This document shows positions 18,624 to 27,151 of a DNA stretch of 64,000 bases, one piece after another. Source of the stretch: Algoriphagus aquaeductus (GTDB lineage Bacteria; Bacteroidota; Bacteroidia; Cytophagales; Cyclobacteriaceae); assembly GCF_003253485.1 (NCBI RefSeq), contig NZ_QKTX01000012.1:62001-126000 (forward strand), written 5' to 3'. Numbering within the stretch: position 1 is the first letter of the stretch; each line of letters opens with the position of its first letter. The position numbers and the translations under genes were made by a program. The notes beneath the pieces were generated by a model. It was not told where the DNA came from. It did no database searches and saw nothing but the letters and a program-made list of their open reading frames with translations.

Positions 18624-19703
18624 ATGAAAATATATCAAACCATCCCGGCTCTTCTTTTGGCATTTGGCCTTTTTTCCTGTGGGGAAAAAGCGACAGAAGG
18701 CCAAGCCGTTTCGGACACCAAATCGGCTTTTATCCTAAAGAAACAAGCCGTATCCAATACACTCCAGCTTCCGGTTGAGCTGTTGCCCTATGAATCTGCC
18801 GAAATCCATCCCAAAGTGGAAGGCTATGTGCAGCGCGTGTTGGTGGATATCGGAGATCAGGTGAAAAAGGGACAACTCCTAGTCCAACTCGAAGCTCCTG
18901 AAGTGAATGCCCGTGCAGCTCAGGCTGGCGCTGGATTCCAGGAAGTGGCGGCTCGCTACGAATCCAGTCGGGATCGGTATCAGCGAATCAAAATAGCGGC
19001 TCAGGAGCAAGGGGCCGTTGCCGAATCGGAATTGATCAGTGCCAAAAATCAGTTTTTGGCCGACAGCTCGGCCTGGTTGGCAGCCAAGGCCAATTCTCAG
19101 GCTTCGGGACAATACCAATCCTATCTGGGAATCCGGGCTCCATTTGACGGGATTGTAACCAAAAGAAAAGTCGATGTGGGTGACTATGTGCAAGCTGGAA
19201 ATCCAGAAGGTATCCTGACGGTTGAAAATCCTGACAAAATCCGGGTGCGGATTCACATCCCTGAAGCCTATGTTTCCAGTCTTCCCGGCGGAGATTCCCT
19301 GAATTTCAGTACAGATGCGTTGGTGAATCAAACCTTTTCGGCCAAACTCAGCCGCAAATCAGGTGCGATCGACCGAACCACCCGCACCGAACTTTGGGAA
19401 TACGAGTTTGACAACCGCTCGGGAGCCATTAAATCCGGCATGTACGCCACTGCCAATCTGAATCTGGGCCGGGCAGAAAGCACCTTCAAAGTGCCAAATT
19501 CCGCAGTGACAACCACTTTGGAAGGGAAGTTTGTAATCCGAATCCGAAATGGACAAACCGAATGGGTGGATGTACGGGAAGGAATCCAGATGAAGGATGG
19601 GAAGGAGATTTTCGGAGAACTTCAGGAAGGAGACACGCTTTTGACCAGGTCTTCGGATGAGATTAAAGCAGGTACTCTTTTGCCGGTAAAGTTGAATAAT
19701 TGA
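18624..19703 (+). CDS. RND periplasmic adaptor (membrane-fusion protein), lipoprotein
   Basis: A 359-aa adaptor linking the permease to the TolC channel. The N-terminus is a lipoprotein signal with lipobox LFSC (Cys19). It has a biotinyl-lipoyl-like half (VEGYVQRVLVDIGDQVKKGQ), a helical hairpin (about residues 95-160), the second lipoyl half (IRAPFDGIVTKRKVDVGDYV), a beta-barrel and a C-terminal MPD part. All parts are present and of normal length. It is the last transport gene of the operon and is followed 22 bp later by a Crp-like regulator. Confidence 0.93.
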   Translation: MKIYQTIPALLLAFGLFSCGEKATEGQAVSDTKSAFILKKQAVSNTLQLPVELLPYESAEIHPKVEGYVQRVLVDIGDQVKKGQLLVQLEAPEVNARAAQAGAGFQEVAARYESSRDRYQRIKIAAQEQGAVAESELISAKNQFLADSSAWLAAKANSQASGQYQSYLGIRAPFDGIVTKRKVDVGDYVQAGNPEGILTVENPDKIRVRIHIPEAYVSSLPGGDSLNFSTDALVNQTFSAKLSRKSGAIDRTTRTELWEYEFDNRSGAIKSGMYATANLNLGRAESTFKVPNSAVTTTLEGKFVIRIRNGQTEWVDVREGIQMKDGKEIFGELQEGDTLLTRSSDEIKAGTLLPVKLNN

Positions 19704-19725
19704 GATTTAGAAAAAGTCATTCATC

Positions 19726-20310
19726 ATGAATTCCAATCCTGAACTGAAGACCCTGATCACTTATTTTGATCAAATTCAAAAATTGAGCGAGGATTCGGTT
19801 CAGGCTTTGGAAGGACTGTGTTCGATCAGGAAATTTGAAAAAAATCAAGAAATCCAAGCCATCGGTGCGACCTGCAAGACCATTTATTTTATGATTTCGG
19901 GAGTGGGAAGGATTTATTACCTCAAAGATGGGGTAGAAGTGACGGAGTATTTTGCCTTCCCTAATGAACTGATTATCCGTGCAGAAAGTCTTTTTACCCA
20001 AAGTCCGAGCAAAAAGGCCATACAGGTATTGGAAGATTCTCTGGTGGTGAGTATTCCTGCCGAACCTCTTTTCCGACTCTTTGAACAGCACCATGAGTTA
20101 GAGCGTCTTTTCCGAAAATTGATTCAACAGGCTTATGTAGAGACGCTTAAGCGATTGGAAAATATACAGTTTTTAACGGCTCAGGAGCGGTATGAAAAGC
20201 TGATTGAGGAAAAACCCGAACTGATTCATAAGATTTCGTTGAAGCATGTGGCTTCGTTTTTGGGAATTACGCAGGTGAGTTTGAGTCGAATCCGAGGACA
20301 GAAGAAGTGA
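19726..20310 (+). CDS. Crp/Fnr-family transcriptional regulator
   Basis: A 194-aa protein with a cyclic-nucleotide-binding-like beta-roll (about 20-115), a dimerisation helix and a C-terminal winged helix ending FLGITQVSLSRIRGQKK. The PGE phosphate-binding cassette of true cAMP receptors is not evident, so the effector may be different or absent. It directly follows the RND operon and could be an autonomous repressor or activator of it. Many Bacteroidota carry such short Crp paralogues with unknown ligands. Confidence 0.85.
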   Translation: MNSNPELKTLITYFDQIQKLSEDSVQALEGLCSIRKFEKNQEIQAIGATCKTIYFMISGVGRIYYLKDGVEVTEYFAFPNELIIRAESLFTQSPSKKAIQVLEDSLVVSIPAEPLFRLFEQHHELERLFRKLIQQAYVETLKRLENIQFLTAQERYEKLIEEKPELIHKISLKHVASFLGITQVSLSRIRGQKK

Positions 20311-20659
20311 TTTTTCACCGCGGCGTAGTGGGCGCGAAGGAATTTTTTACCACGGAGATCACAAAGGAAAAAGGGAACTAGGATAAGGCATTTTTGAGAA
20401 CTTAAGCTTTTTAGGTTTCTACAGACCTTTTTCAAGTGCGCAAAGGAAAAGCTAACGCTTTTTTGATTCACCGCGAAGGGACAGAGAACAAGTGATAAGT
20501 CGGTACTCGCAGTATTCAGTCACAGTTTCCTGTTTATGATCACTGAACACTGACCACTGATTACTCCATTTAAACTCTGCGCGGTGAATTCCTTTTTTAA
20601 CATTTGTAAAAGCTTTCCGAGTCTGAGCACCGGACCTTTGAGAGATAAATCGGTCATTT
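20311..20659. repeat. 349-bp non-coding stretch made of dispersed repeats
   Basis: TCACCGCG occurs at about 20316 and 20470, with the inverted form GCGCGGTGA near 20578; ACCACGGAG also occurs (about 20350), and CACTGAACACTGACCACTG at 20543-20561 matches the element inside copA. No frame of note is open. This is repeat debris of the type common between Bacteroidota genes; a promoter for the MFS gene should lie at its 3' end. Confidence 0.6.
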
Positions 20660-21853
20660 ATGGACGCTCAACTTGGACTCAGGCAAAACTGGAAGCAATT
20701 TTCACTTTTAGTCTTCATCAATGCCTTTGTTGGCGGGATGATCGGAATGGAGCGATCAATTTTTCCGGATTTTGCCACTGAAGTATTTGGCTTGGAGTCC
20801 CATGCAGCCATGTTGGGGTTTATCGCTGCCTTTGGAGTCAGCAAAGCTTTTACCAATTATTTCACAGGCAGATTTGCCAACCGATTTGGTCGGCGAAATC
20901 TATTGATTTTGGGATGGATACTGGTGCTGCCTGTTCCGGTGATTTTGAATTATGCTGAGGTCTGGTCTTGGATCATTTTTGCCAACATCCTACTTGGAAT
21001 CAGTCAAGGGTTGACTTGGAGCAGTACCGTGGTGATGAAAATCGACCTGGTGGGGGATAAAAACCGTGGATTGGCCATGGGCCTAAATGAATTTGCAGGG
21101 TATTTAGCAGTAGGATTGGCAGCAGTGGGCAGTGCTTATCTCACCGCCCGATTTGGTATTCGTCCCGTACCCTTTTGGGTGATGGGAGGAATGGGAATTT
21201 TGGGACTTCTTTTTTCCTTTTTGGTCAGGGATACACATGCCTTTGTCAAACAAGAAGCAGAGGAAAGGGATATAGTTGAGATCAGAGGTGTATTTTGGAA
21301 TACCACTTGGGTCGATAAATCCCTCAGTTCGGTGACCCAGGCTGGATTGGTCAATAATCTCAATGATGGGATGATCTGGGGGTTGTTGCCGGTACTTTTG
21401 ATTTCCAGAGGATTTGGTTTGGAAGAAATAGGGAAAATCGCCTCGGTTTATCCCATTCTATGGGGGATGGGACAGCTTTTTACTGGTAAAATGGCGGATC
21501 ATCTTTCTCACAAGGGAATGCTTTTTTGGGGAATGCTGATTCAGGGGCTTGCGATTATGGGATTGATTTGGGTCCACTCCTTTGAATCTTTTGTGGGTTT
21601 GTCCGTGCTGTTGGGACTTGGCACGGCCGTAGTTTACCCCACTTTTATGGCAGCAATTGCCGCCTCCAGTCACCCAGTACAGCGTGCCGAAAGTTTAGGG
21701 ACATTCCGCTTTTGGCGGGATATGGGCTATGCCGTCGGCGCGGTATTATCCGGAGTAATTGCAGACAGGTTTGGGGTGGATTATGCGGTGGTTTCAATCG
21801 GCGGACTCACGTTGATTTCTTCGCTTATCATTAAGCTCAGAATGTCTCAATAG
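20660..21853 (+). CDS. Major facilitator superfamily transporter
   Basis: A 397-aa, twelve-helix secondary transporter. The loop 2-3 region TGRFANRFGRRNLLILG is a good match to the MFS GxxxDRxGRR signature with Asp replaced, and a related loop GKMADHLSHKGML occurs at the half-way repeat. Substrate unknown. It stands alone between the repeat stretch and a small lipoprotein gene. Similar single genes are often annotated as drug or sugar exporters, but nothing here supports a specific one. Confidence 0.85.
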   Translation: MDAQLGLRQNWKQFSLLVFINAFVGGMIGMERSIFPDFATEVFGLESHAAMLGFIAAFGVSKAFTNYFTGRFANRFGRRNLLILGWILVLPVPVILNYAEVWSWIIFANILLGISQGLTWSSTVVMKIDLVGDKNRGLAMGLNEFAGYLAVGLAAVGSAYLTARFGIRPVPFWVMGGMGILGLLFSFLVRDTHAFVKQEAEERDIVEIRGVFWNTTWVDKSLSSVTQAGLVNNLNDGMIWGLLPVLLISRGFGLEEIGKIASVYPILWGMGQLFTGKMADHLSHKGMLFWGMLIQGLAIMGLIWVHSFESFVGLSVLLGLGTAVVYPTFMAAIAASSHPVQRAESLGTFRFWRDMGYAVGAVLSGVIADRFGVDYAVVSIGGLTLISSLIIKLRMSQ

Positions 21854-21934
21854 AAAATTACCGGTTAAATCATGGCTTGATTTGTTCTAAAAGACTTAAA
21901 TTTCGAATTGTTAACCTTACAACCTTATCCAATT

Positions 21935-22141
21935 ATGAAAAAATTACGATTCACTATTGCCAGCCTGATGATTGTAGGATTTCTTTCTGCAACCCTATTT
22001 ACGTCTTGCGGAGGTAAAAAAGAAGAAGCTGCTGAAGAGACCACTGAGCAAGCAGAGCATCCAACTGAAGGCGAACACCCAAGTGGGGGTGAGCATCCCG
22101 CGGCTGACAGCACAGCAGGTGACACCACAGCTGCACAGTAA
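21935..22141 (+). CDS. Small lipoprotein with acidic/His low-complexity tail
   Basis: A 68-aa protein starting at the ATG at 21935 (MKKLRF); an in-frame codon at 21908 would add nine residues ahead of the signal peptide and is unlikely. The lipobox gives Cys25 in FTSCGGKK. The mature part is Glu/Thr-rich with a repeated EHP motif (AEHPTEGEHPSGGEHPAAD). Three EHP units could bind metal weakly, but no family is recognised. A strong hairpin terminator follows 15 bp after the stop. Confidence 0.65.
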   Translation: MKKLRFTIASLMIVGFLSATLFTSCGGKKEEAAEETTEQAEHPTEGEHPSGGEHPAADSTAGDTTAAQ

Positions 22142-22156
22142 GTAAGGAATAAAAAA

Positions 22157-22190
22157 GAGGCCCGATCTGTTTGATCGGGCCTCTTTTTTT
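22157..22190. terminator. Strong bidirectional rho-independent terminator
   Basis: GAGGCCCGATC (22157-22167), loop TGTTT, GATCGGGCCTC (22173-22183): a perfect 11-bp stem with T7 on the plus side and A6 before it, serving both the lipoprotein gene (plus) and the transglutaminase gene (minus). Confidence 0.93.
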
Positions 22191-22200
22191 GCTCAATTTT

Positions 22201-23535
22201 TTAGGATTTCCTTTGGAAAGTAAAGGTGGTAGGAGCCTTAACTTCTTTGCCATTAATTTCCAGATAAGGATAGGCCAAGAAATTGATCGGCCCATCGGAT
22301 GGACCTGGACTAAGCGCCAAGTCCCTGCCTCTGGTAAATTCGATTCGGTTGGCTGGATGTCGGCCAAAGTAATAAGTAGCCAGGGCCGTGTATTTATTCG
22401 CCTCGCTGATATCCACAGGCCACCATTTTCCATCGGCATAAAATTCCGCCCAGCAGTGGTAACCGTCGATTCCTCCCTCATTTCGATCGGATGGTATCGA
22501 TGCACCAATCGCAAACCGAGCAGGAATACCCACCGACCTTGCAAGTGATATAAAGAAGGAGTGGAATTCAGAGCAATTCCCAGTCTTGGAATCACAGGCA
22601 TAGTTGGAGTCTCCCCGGCCAAAATCCCCGAACTTCATGTAGCGCATGTTGTCGATGATGTAATCGTACAAGGCTCTGGCTTGAACCAAGTGAGAATCAT
22701 TGATTTTTAGACCTAAGGTTTCTTTGGCAATTTGCTCAAAACGTCCCCCGATTGGCATCAGCTTGTTGGAGACCAAATCGACTTTGGGATCAGGGGTTGG
22801 GGCTTCATAAGGAGTTTTTTCTCTTCGTTTTACAGCATAGGAAATCTCGATGGACTTTCCGCTGTCTTCCGGATTAAGTTCGAGATAAAGTACTTTGTTC
22901 CGATTGACTTGGTCCAAGAGCTGGCTGGATTTGCCGGGCACTTTCATGTCTAAGACCTGCACTTCCTGGAAATCATCAGAAAGTGCGATGGGAATCCAGA
23001 TTTTAGCTTTTTCCTTCAACTCAGGAATTGTCACTGTGTAATAGAATTCAAACTTGTCTTTTCCTTCAATGACGCCGAGAAGGTTATTGTCTGATTGTTC
23101 GAGTGGCATTCTGTACCAGGTTTTGTCTGCTTTTTGTTTCCAACTGTAAAAGGGCTTTCCGTTGAGTTTGTGCACGGTAGTCTGTGTGACGGTCATAGCC
23201 CCCGGTTTTCCTTCCATGAAAAAATCCACATCATAGACATCTCCTTTTTCATCTACCAGATCCACACAGGCAAAGTGGCTGTCGGGCCCCAGGTTGGAAA
23301 GATATTCGGTATGAACCCTTACCAGCTTCATTTTGAGGTCATGATTTTCATCTTTAACCGGGAAAAAGCCACCGTTTTCAGCAGTGGTTTGGTCAATAAA
23401 AGACTTGATTCCGGCTTCAATTTCTGCTATTTCAATTCTGGGTGCCACGGGTACAGACTTTTCTTTGGCATGCTCCTGAGGCGCAGAACACGAGAAAATC
23501 AAAGCGAGAAGTCCTGAATAAAGAAGTTTTTGCAT
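22201..23535 (-). CDS. Transglutaminase-like lipoprotein
   Basis: A 444-aa protein with lipobox Cys16 (ALIFSCSAP) and a C-terminal transglutaminase-core domain. The catalytic triad is visible: Cys321 in GNCSEFHSFF, His360 in GYHCWAEFY and Asp375 in WWPVDISEA. Bacterial members act as cysteine proteases or peptidoglycan/peptide amidases in the periplasm; substrate unknown. It is the fourth minus-strand gene after matB, madL and madM, 30 bp behind madM, so it may be expressed with the malonate genes, though no functional link is known. Confidence 0.85.
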   Translation of the reverse strand: MQKLLYSGLLALIFSCSAPQEHAKEKSVPVAPRIEIAEIEAGIKSFIDQTTAENGGFFPVKDENHDLKMKLVRVHTEYLSNLGPDSHFACVDLVDEKGDVYDVDFFMEGKPGAMTVTQTTVHKLNGKPFYSWKQKADKTWYRMPLEQSDNNLLGVIEGKDKFEFYYTVTIPELKEKAKIWIPIALSDDFQEVQVLDMKVPGKSSQLLDQVNRNKVLYLELNPEDSGKSIEISYAVKRREKTPYEAPTPDPKVDLVSNKLMPIGGRFEQIAKETLGLKINDSHLVQARALYDYIIDNMRYMKFGDFGRGDSNYACDSKTGNCSEFHSFFISLARSVGIPARFAIGASIPSDRNEGGIDGYHCWAEFYADGKWWPVDISEANKYTALATYYFGRHPANRIEFTRGRDLALSPGPSDGPINFLAYPYLEINGKEVKAPTTFTFQRKS

Positions 23536-23565
23536 GATGAGTTTGAGGGTTTGGATGGTATTAGC

Positions 23566-24327
23566 TTAAGCTACCAGCCAGTTGAGTATCAAATAAAACA
23601 GAGAAGGACACACCAAACAACCCAAACCTGTGTAAAAGGTTGCGGTAACCGCGCCATAAGGGACCAGTTTAGGATCGGTGGCAGCGAGTCCTGCTGCTAC
23701 CCCGCTGGAGGTTCCCATGATTCCTCCGAAAGCCATGGCTGCTCCCGGCGAATCCAAGCCGATTTTTTTGGCCAGGATGGGAGTGAAGATGGTCACCGCG
23801 ATGGTCTTGACCACTCCGGCGCCTATACTCAGGGCGATCACTTCCGAACTGGCGCCCAGGGCTCCCCCTGTGACAGGACCTACAATATAGGTACAAGCCC
23901 CTGCTCCGATGGTACACAGGCTCACAGCATCCCTAAAACCCATCAACCAAGCCAATACCACCCCACCTATAAAAAAGACACTGATGCCCAATACCAGGGA
24001 AATCAGCCCCAAAAGCCCACTTTTTCGAATCAGGAAAAAGTTAGCGCCTATGGCTGTGGATACGATGGCAAAATCCCGAAACATGGATCCCCCCAACAAC
24101 GAAAGTCCTTGGAAAAGCTTCAAATCGGCCAGTCCTTTTTCACCTTCAGCGATCCATCCGCCCAAGTACCCGAACACCAAAGCCATGAAAATAGCGATCG
24201 CTGACCCCGGGATTTTGGAAGAAAGCACTCTTTTGGAAAAAACATCGGTTGCCCAAGTCAGAAGACCGACCAGGAGAAAAGCGACGATCAATCCGTTTTT
24301 ATCGATCAGCTTGAGAAGCGCTTCCAT
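23566..24327 (-). CDS. madM: Malonate transporter subunit MadM
   Basis: A 253-aa membrane protein with about eight to nine helices, matching the MadM family: VGLLTWATDVFSKR, SKIPGSAIAIFMALVFGYLGG, GAGACTYIVGPVTGGALG and GGIMGTSSGVAAGLAA. Together with MadL it forms a two-component, sodium-coupled malonate carrier in characterised systems. Its start is one base from the end of madL. The neighbouring acyl-CoA synthetase is placed to activate the imported malonate. Length is normal. Confidence 0.88.
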   Translation of the reverse strand: MEALLKLIDKNGLIVAFLLVGLLTWATDVFSKRVLSSKIPGSAIAIFMALVFGYLGGWIAEGEKGLADLKLFQGLSLLGGSMFRDFAIVSTAIGANFFLIRKSGLLGLISLVLGISVFFIGGVVLAWLMGFRDAVSLCTIGAGACTYIVGPVTGGALGASSEVIALSIGAGVVKTIAVTIFTPILAKKIGLDSPGAAMAFGGIMGTSSGVAAGLAATDPKLVPYGAVTATFYTGLGCLVCPSLFYLILNWLVA

Positions 24328-24328
24328 C

Positions 24329-24685
24329 TTAGCTGGGCTTTACGGATTTGACCAGGATCTTAAATACCCAAAAAGCTAAAAATACCGGGATAGTACCGGC
24401 TAAAATGGCTAAAATTCCCGAAGAAAGGGCAGATTTTACATTAAGACTGGCGGCCATCGCAATGACTACAGGGATGTAAAGTCTGTTCCAAAATTCGATT
24501 CCAAATTCCAATTCCGGTTTCCACCATCCTTTTTGCACAAATCCCTCCTTCAGAAAAATCAAAAAGATCATCGCAAAACCAACTCCTCCCACATTGGCTT
24601 CGATACCCAAAAAAGAACCTAAAAGTTCGCCTGTCCACATCCCCAAGAGGAAGGCGAAAGACAATAAAGCAAGGCCTTTGATCAT
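24329..24685 (-). CDS. madL: Malonate transporter subunit MadL
   Basis: A 118-aa membrane protein of four helices; LLGSFLGIEANVGGVGFAM and FWNRLYIPVVIAMAASLNV match the MadL family. It pairs with MadM for malonate uptake. The gene lies 32 bp downstream of the malonyl-CoA synthetase-like gene and directly upstream of madM. The three-gene order synthetase-madL-madM is the main support for substrate specificity. Confidence 0.87.
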   Translation of the reverse strand: MIKGLALLSFAFLLGMWTGELLGSFLGIEANVGGVGFAMIFLIFLKEGFVQKGWWKPELEFGIEFWNRLYIPVVIAMAASLNVKSALSSGILAILAGTIPVFLAFWVFKILVKSVKPS

Positions 24686-24717
24686 GGTTTGAGTTGGGTT
24701 TAAGGGTCGACAGGGAG

Positions 24718-26199
24718 TTAAGCAAAGAGTTTTTTGAGGTCGTTTTTCACGACTTTGCCCATGGCATTTCGGGGAAGTTCCTCTAAAATGAGGTACTTTC
24801 TAGGGGTTTTGTAGGCTGGCATTTGTTCTCTCATCCAATGATTGAGTGCTTTGGTATCGATTTCTCCAAAAGGAATGATCCCTGCCACTACCAATTCTCC
24901 CCATTCCTCTTCAGGCATTCCCACGACAGCGCAATCTTTGATCATGGGATGCTTTCTGAGTATTTCTTCAATCTCCAAGGCAGAAATCTTATAACCACCG
25001 GATTTGATGATATCGACCGAGTCTCTTCCCAAAATTCGGAAGTAACTGTCCTCAATCACCGCTATGTCGCCAGTTTTAAACCAACCGTCTTCTGTAAAGG
25101 TCTTTGCCGTCGCTTCCGGTTTTCCCCAATACTCTTTGAATACCGAGGCGCCTTTGATCTGAATTTCTCCGGGCTGACCTGCGGCTACTTCCTGATTTTG
25201 TTCATCGACCAATCTTGCCGACACTCCAGGAAGAGGTTTCCCGATATATCCTGCCCTGCGTTGTCCATCATAGGGATTGCTGATGGCCATGCCGATTTCG
25301 GTCATGCCATAGCGCTCGAGCAGGTAATGTCCGGAAATCTTTTGCCAGGATTCCATGACCGAAACGGGCAATGCTGCTGAACCCGAAACCATCAACCGAA
25401 AGCGTTTCATGGATTCATGAAGTTGAACTTTTTCGAGTTCTGAACGGGATTCAAATTCGGATATCAGCTTAAAGTAAATGGTGGGTACGGCCATAAATAC
25501 ATTGACTTTTCCCTGAAGGAAAATCTCGAAAACCTGCCTGGCATCAAATGGATGCAGAAAATGGACCGTGGCTCCGGCCCAAAGTGCACAGGACAGGACA
25601 TTTATGATGCCATGTACATGATGCAAAGGGAGTAGACAAAGCGTATAATCCTCAGCCGACCATTCCCATGCATCGATTAACGTGCTGACTTGGGATTCAA
25701 TATTGGCATGGGTGGTAAGAACTCCCTTGGGAAGACTGGTCGTGCCCGAAGTATATAGAATCATAGCTCCCCTGTCTGTGGAAAAATCAGGAAGAAGCTT
25801 CTCACTTATAGGTTGCTTCAACTCTGCCAAAGTCAACCACCGGAGATTTTTTCCGATGGCATAATCACGAAGAATGGCTTCATATTCGGGGCCTGCGATG
25901 ACGAATTCGGCCTGAGTATCTTCTATCACGTAGCTGAGCGAAGGAAGGGGATAGGTGATGCAAAGCGGAACCGCGATACCTCCGGCTTTCCATATTCCCC
26001 ATTGGATGGCTGCATAGTCAATTCCCGGAGAAACCATGAAGGCGACCCGGGTTTGGAGAAGATCAGTTTTTCCTGACAATAGATGAAAGGCAACCTGATC
26101 ACTTTTGAAGGATAGATCCTGATAGGAATAGGTCCCATAGGAGTCAATTATTGCTGTTTTTGAAGGATTTTGATGAGCTTGGGTGAATAGGCGGAGCAT
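24718..26199 (-). CDS. matB: Malonyl-CoA synthetase-like AMP-forming acyl-CoA ligase
   Basis: An adenylate-forming enzyme expected to convert malonate, ATP and CoA to malonyl-CoA. Seen: the P-loop-like MILYTSGTTSLPKG, ERYGMTEIGMA (A5), DGWFKTGD (A7), RDSVDIIKSGGYKISALEIE (A8) and the terminal catalytic lysine in NAMGKVVKNDL. I start at the ATG at 26199 (MLRLFTQAHQNPSKTA), giving 493 aa, close to MatB length. The frame continues upstream to 26352, but those 51 codons lie in an inverted repeat and are not ligase-like. Substrate assignment rests on the madLM neighbours; another short-chain acid is possible. Confidence 0.85.
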   Translation of the reverse strand: MLRLFTQAHQNPSKTAIIDSYGTYSYQDLSFKSDQVAFHLLSGKTDLLQTRVAFMVSPGIDYAAIQWGIWKAGGIAVPLCITYPLPSLSYVIEDTQAEFVIAGPEYEAILRDYAIGKNLRWLTLAELKQPISEKLLPDFSTDRGAMILYTSGTTSLPKGVLTTHANIESQVSTLIDAWEWSAEDYTLCLLPLHHVHGIINVLSCALWAGATVHFLHPFDARQVFEIFLQGKVNVFMAVPTIYFKLISEFESRSELEKVQLHESMKRFRLMVSGSAALPVSVMESWQKISGHYLLERYGMTEIGMAISNPYDGQRRAGYIGKPLPGVSARLVDEQNQEVAAGQPGEIQIKGASVFKEYWGKPEATAKTFTEDGWFKTGDIAVIEDSYFRILGRDSVDIIKSGGYKISALEIEEILRKHPMIKDCAVVGMPEEEWGELVVAGIIPFGEIDTKALNHWMREQMPAYKTPRKYLILEELPRNAMGKVVKNDLKKLFA

Positions 26200-26219
26200 G
26201 GGGTACAAATTTTTGGAAG

Positions 26220-26394
26220 TTAAACCTGAAATATGCATTAGAAAATCTACTACGACCTCAAAATACGTTAAAATCAGTCGTTTCACTTCACTTTTCGCTC
26301 TCACCGTAGCGGTGCTACGCCTCGATCTCCAAAGTGACTGATTTTCTTGCATTTTGAGCTCTCGCTACGAATTCTAATGCATAATCCAGATTAA
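26220..26394. repeat. 175-bp imperfect inverted repeat upstream of matB
   Basis: The left arm from 26220 (TTAAACCTG, then ATGCATTAGA, then AAAATCAGTC) mirrors the right arm ending at 26394 (GACTGATTTT, TCTAATGCAT, then CCAGATTAA); each arm is about 60 bp. TCACTTT/AAAGTGA and CGTAGC-GGT-GCTACG (26305-26319) continue the pairing to the centre. It would fold into one long cruciform or RNA hairpin. It is MITE-like but carries no gene. Confidence 0.8.
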
Positions 26395-26429
26395 AAAAAG
26401 GGATTGGAATGGGGTAGAATACCCAAAAA

Positions 26430-26450
26430 AAGCCTGACAGAATCAGGCTT
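26430..26450 (-). terminator. Terminator of the zwf-pgl unit
   Basis: AAGCCTGA (26430-26437), loop CAGAA, TCAGGCTT (26443-26450); on the minus strand it is followed by a run of T, ten bases after the pgl stop. Confidence 0.85.
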
Positions 26451-26458
26451 AAATTTCT

Positions 26459-27148
26459 TCAATTGGATTGACTTGCAGCTTCATCTGCAAGAATCAGGGA
26501 ATTGGCAGGGTTGATTCTTCCGGCAGGAATGCCCGGATCCTGATTTTGAAGCCGTTTCAGCATTTCGGCCTTTTCTTTCCCGGTGACGATCCATACAATT
26601 TCCTTTGCCCGATTGATTAATGGATAGGTCATCGTTATTCGCTTTCGTCCTTGATAGGGCTGCTCAGTCAATGCGATATCCCGGTCGGTGACCTCGCAAA
26701 CAGGATCTCCGGGAATTAATGAGGCGGTATGTCCGTCAGATCCCAATCCCAGATGGACCAAATCCAAAATTCCTTCTCCGGTGACTTGATGAATGATTTT
26801 GGAGTATTCTTCTGTTTCAGCAGACAGGTCATCTGCTACCGTATGCATGGGAAAGATATTTACCCTCGTAAGAATTCCCGACCCTTCCAGGCTTTGGAAA
26901 AGCTGGGTGAGGTTACGGTCTGGATGTCCATCAGGAGCTTCCCGTTCATCTACCTGAAAAATATTGACCTTCTCCCATCTAAGTTTGGCTTTCACGAGGA
27001 TTTTCATCATCTCCCAAGGGGTACGCCCCCCACTGATAGCCAAGGAAAATTGCCCCTTCTCCAATATTCCAGCCCTGATTTTTTCTTCAATGTATTTTGC
27101 CGCTTGAGCCGCGACTTCCTCAGCAGTTGAATAGATTTCTGTTTTCAT
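26459..27148 (-). CDS. pgl: 6-phosphogluconolactonase
   Basis: A 229-aa cytosolic enzyme hydrolysing 6-phosphogluconolactone to 6-phosphogluconate. Family signatures: LAISGGRTPWEMM near residue 43, FQVDEREAPDGHPDRN near 85 and VHLGLGSDGHTASLIPG near 132. It is 3 bp downstream of zwf, so the first two oxidative pentose-phosphate steps are coupled. No 6-phosphogluconate dehydrogenase gene is in this window. Confidence 0.95.
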   Translation of the reverse strand: MKTEIYSTAEEVAAQAAKYIEEKIRAGILEKGQFSLAISGGRTPWEMMKILVKAKLRWEKVNIFQVDEREAPDGHPDRNLTQLFQSLEGSGILTRVNIFPMHTVADDLSAETEEYSKIIHQVTGEGILDLVHLGLGSDGHTASLIPGDPVCEVTDRDIALTEQPYQGRKRITMTYPLINRAKEIVWIVTGKEKAEMLKRLQNQDPGIPAGRINPANSLILADEAASQSN

Positions 27149-27151
27149 TTT

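Noticed and set aside
26200-26352. Upstream 51 codons as the true N-terminus of the malonyl-CoA synthetase-like enzyme
   Set aside because: They are mostly encoded by the inverted repeat, are rich in Arg/Ser, and do not resemble adenylate-forming enzymes; the ATG at 26199 gives the usual family length.
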